A DNA stretch of 64,000 bases from an uncultured Bacteroidota bacterium (GTDB lineage: Bacteria > Bacteroidota > Bacteroidia > Chitinophagales > Chitinophagaceae): NCBI GenBank assembly GCA_903887415.1, contig CAISPO010000018.1, positions 186,001-250,000 on the forward strand. Direction: 5' to 3'. The stretch's first letter is position 1. Each line of letters opens with the position of its first letter. The notes beneath the pieces are model-generated. The model worked only from the letters and a program-made list of their open reading frames with translations. It was not told the origin of the DNA and made no database searches. Positions 61,586 to 64,000 of this stretch are shown here, piece by piece. The translations under genes and the position numbers were made by a program.

Positions 61586-61616
61586 AAAAGGGTTGCGATT
61601 TTCGTTGCCCTTTTTT
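61586..61616 (+). terminator. Probable terminator after the second T9SS cargo gene
   Basis: AAAAGGG pairs with CCCTTTTTT; the inner stem GCGA/TCGT is imperfect. It is followed by a T tract. Confidence 0.6.
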
Positions 61617-61687
61617 CTTTATGGAAACAATATTCTATTATTGCACACGCTTGTACAAAATAAGCGGGTGAAAACAGAAATAAGGGA

Positions 61688-64000
61688 ATGGCAAAACATT
61701 TGTTGATTGTGGAGTCGCCTGCGAAGGCAAAGACCATTGAAAAAATACTGGGGAGTGATTTCGAGGTGAAGTCTTGCTACGGACATATACGTGATCTTGA
61801 GAAAGAGGATATGGGCATTGATATTAAGAATGGATACAAGCCCAAGTACATAGTATCTGAGGATAAGCAGAAAGTGGTTAAGGAACTGAAGGCGATCGCT
61901 AAAAAGTCGGATGACGTATGGCTGGCAACGGATGAGGACCGCGAGGGAGAGGCCATATCATGGCATTTGTGCGAGGTGCTGGGGCTGGATCCATATACAA
62001 CCAAGCGTATCGTATTTCATGAGATCACCAAGCCGGCTATACAAGCCGCGGTGGCAAATCCGCGCTTTGTGAATATGGACCTGGTAAATGCCCAGCAGGC
62101 CCGCCGCATACTGGACCGTATAGTTGGTTTTGAGCTGTCGCCGGTATTGTGGCGCAAAATGAGCATGCGCAACAACCTGTCTGCCGGCAGGGTACAGTCG
62201 GTATCTGTGCGGCTCATCGTAGAGCGGGAGCGTGACATCAACAAGTTTAAGGTGGTCAGCAGCTTTAAAGTAGAGGCGTTTTTCAGCGCTGATGATATTA
62301 ATAAGAAAAAAGTGACCTTTAAGGCCGAAGGGCCCGATAAAGTAAGTGATGCGGCCGGGGCGGAAAGCTACCTGGAGAAGTGCATAGGCGCTTCCTACAC
62401 AGTAAAAGATGTACAGGTAAAACCTGGCAAGAAATCACCGTCTGCGCCATTTACTACCTCTACCCTGCAGCAGGAAGCCAGCCGCAAGCTTGGCTACTCG
62501 GTTTCAAAAACTATGCTGCTCGCCCAAAAGCTCTATGAGAACGGACACATTACCTATATGCGTACCGACTCCGTAAACCTGTCTGAAACGGCGATTGAAG
62601 GGGCTCGTGCTGCCATCATCTCCCAATACGGTGAGCGGTACCACCAGCAGCGTATATTTAAGACCAAGAGTGACTCGGCACAAGAGGCGCATGAAGCCAT
62701 ACGTCCTACTGACATGAACGCCACCACAGCAGGTGATGCAGATACTACGCGCCTGTATGAGCTGATATGGAAACGCACTATGGCCTGCCAGATGGCAGAT
62801 GCACAACTGGAAAGGACGATAGCTAAAATAAGCGTATCCACCCAGGCTGATCCGCTGACTGCTACCGGTGAAGTAATGCGGTTTGATGGGTTCCTGAAGG
62901 TGTATAGCGAAGGCAATGATGACGAAGACGCAGAAGATGAGAACGCAGGCATGTTGCCGCCGCTTGCTGCAGGCCAGGTGCTGGATATGCAGCGCATGGT
63001 GGCCACAGAGCGGTTCTCAAGGCCCGCGCCAAGATATACCGAGGCTTCACTGGTGAAGAAGCTGGAAGAGCTGGGCATTGGCCGTCCGTCCACATATGCG
63101 CCTACTATCAGCACTATACAGGCAAGGGGCTATGTAGAGAAGCGTGAAAAAGAAGGCGTGAAGCGCAATTTTCAGGTGCTGACCCTGAAAAGTGATAAGA
63201 TAGAGAAGTTGACCGATAGCGAAAACTACGGCGCTGAGAAAAATAAGCTGTTCCCAACTGACCTCGGAATGGTAGTGAACGACTTCCTCCGCGAACATTT
63301 TGAGAAGGTAATGGATTATGACTTTACCGCGAAGATAGAAGCGCAGTTCGACAACATTGCAGAAGGCAAGCAGCTCTGGAATAAAATGATAGATGATTTC
63401 TATCTGCCATTTCATGAGACGGTAGAGCATACCATAGAAACCGCCAGCCGTGCAAAAGGTGAGCGGGAACTGGGTGTGGACCCTACAAGCGGCAAGCCCG
63501 TGGTAGCACGCCTGGGACGTTTTGGGCCAATGGTGCAGATAGGTGTTTCGGAAAATGCGGAAACAGAAGAGAAGCCAAGATTTGCCAAGCTGCGCACCAA
63601 CCAGAGCATAGAAACAATAACACTTGAAGAAGCGCTGGAACTCTTCCGCCTGCCCCGCAACCTGGGCCAGTTTGAGGGGGAGGATGTGACTGTGAACATA
63701 GGCCGCTTTGGTCCGTACGCGCAACATGCATCTCTGTTTTATTCGCTGAAGAAAGAGATGGACCCTTATACTGTGGGGCTGGACGAAGTGGCGCCGCTGA
63801 TAGAAGAAAAAAGAAAAGCCAAAGCCGAGAGCGAAATAAAGGTATTTGAAAAGGACAAGATCAGGATACTGAAAGGCCCCTATGGCCCATATATAAAACA
63901 AGGCCTCCGCAACTTTAAAATACCAAAGGAAAAAGCCGAGAAACCAGAAGCACTTACTATTGAAGAGGTAAAAGCCATCATAGAAGAGGGCAAAGCGAAC
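61688..64000 (+). CDS. topA: DNA topoisomerase I (type IA), C-terminal end outside window
   Basis: 771 codons seen from ATG 61688, open at the right edge. TOPRIM domain: HLLIVESPAKAKTIEKIL and the metal-binding LATDEDREGEAISWHL. Active-site Tyr290 in ITYMRTDSVNL. FTTSTLQQEASRKLGYS and the PTYAPTIST-like GRPSTYAPTI motif follow. Near the edge are topoisomerase C-terminal repeats (GVDPTSGKPVVARLGRFGPMVQIG and VNIGRFGPYAQH) instead of cysteine zinc fingers, as is usual in Bacteroidota. It relaxes negative supercoils. A candidate TATTATTG element is at 61636-61643. Confidence 0.97.
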   Translation, partial: MAKHLLIVESPAKAKTIEKILGSDFEVKSCYGHIRDLEKEDMGIDIKNGYKPKYIVSEDKQKVVKELKAIAKKSDDVWLATDEDREGEAISWHLCEVLGLDPYTTKRIVFHEITKPAIQAAVANPRFVNMDLVNAQQARRILDRIVGFELSPVLWRKMSMRNNLSAGRVQSVSVRLIVERERDINKFKVVSSFKVEAFFSADDINKKKVTFKAEGPDKVSDAAGAESYLEKCIGASYTVKDVQVKPGKKSPSAPFTTSTLQQEASRKLGYSVSKTMLLAQKLYENGHITYMRTDSVNLSETAIEGARAAIISQYGERYHQQRIFKTKSDSAQEAHEAIRPTDMNATTAGDADTTRLYELIWKRTMACQMADAQLERTIAKISVSTQADPLTATGEVMRFDGFLKVYSEGNDDEDAEDENAGMLPPLAAGQVLDMQRMVATERFSRPAPRYTEASLVKKLEELGIGRPSTYAPTISTIQARGYVEKREKEGVKRNFQVLTLKSDKIEKLTDSENYGAEKNKLFPTDLGMVVNDFLREHFEKVMDYDFTAKIEAQFDNIAEGKQLWNKMIDDFYLPFHETVEHTIETASRAKGERELGVDPTSGKPVVARLGRFGPMVQIGVSENAETEEKPRFAKLRTNQSIETITLEEALELFRLPRNLGQFEGEDVTVNIGRFGPYAQHASLFYSLKKEMDPYTVGLDEVAPLIEEKRKAKAESEIKVFEKDKIRILKGPYGPYIKQGLRNFKIPKEKAEKPEALTIEEVKAIIEEGKAN

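Overview
This window looks like a chromosomal segment of a member of the Bacteroidota. Order Chitinophagales or a close relative is my best guess, but that is an inference. The evidence is the recurrent Bacteroidota-type -7 promoter element TAnnTTTG in front of many genes, two secreted proteins ending in a type A type-IX-secretion sorting domain, a DUF2807 (GIN) lipoprotein, a KUP potassium transporter, a CheB-CheR-histidine kinase fusion, and genes with weak or no Shine-Dalgarno sequences. I saw no rRNA, tRNA, CRISPR array, prophage or insertion sequence.

Layout. 1-7.97 kb holds surface and envelope proteins: a truncated M13 peptidase lipoprotein, a TMTC-like membrane protein with TPRs, a GIN-domain lipoprotein, a small Ala/Pro-rich secreted protein, and a 1098-residue M1 peptidase. 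The M1 protein's last ~400 residues look like an Omp85-type outer-membrane barrel. 8-10.6 kb holds a ketoacyl synthase/dehydratase pair and an ECF sigma factor with a small membrane partner. 10.6-13.8 kb holds an unknown protein and a membrane protein-histidine kinase-LuxR regulator operon. The kinase there is interrupted by one in-frame stop codon at its N-box glutamate. 13.9-28.3 kb is mostly housekeeping and metabolism: P5C dehydrogenase, receiver plus CheB/CheR/kinase, peptidyl-tRNA hydrolase, acyl-CoA carboxylase beta subunit, Mla-type ATPase, isocitrate dehydrogenase, deoxyribose-phosphate aldolase, SPOR protein and M20 amidohydrolase.

28.3-49.9 kb is a long minus-strand surface-polysaccharide locus: acyltransferase, PglE/PglD/PglC-like genes, several glycosyltransferases, heparinase-like protein, WecB-type epimerase, a two-domain oxidoreductase, formyltransferase-like protein, polysaccharide deacetylase and a GT39-like membrane protein. 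A PAS histidine kinase sits inside the operon, and a plus-strand ParE/RelE-type toxin-antitoxin pair interrupts the locus. No flippase, polymerase or export gene is visible. 50-64 kb returns to general functions: Kup, a CBM9-like lipoprotein, a PH-domain protein, a DUF885/VOC/serine hydrolase operon, proline dehydrogenase (which works with the P5C dehydrogenase 42 kb away in proline catabolism), two tandem type-IX cargo paralogs and the 5' part of topA.

The observations I rate highest are the M1 peptidase-Omp85-like fusion, the single-codon split of the histidine kinase, short 'word-like' degenerate repeats that fill many intergenic gaps, a hairpin terminator just before the sigma factor start, and a 28-bp REP-like palindrome overlapping a promoter.
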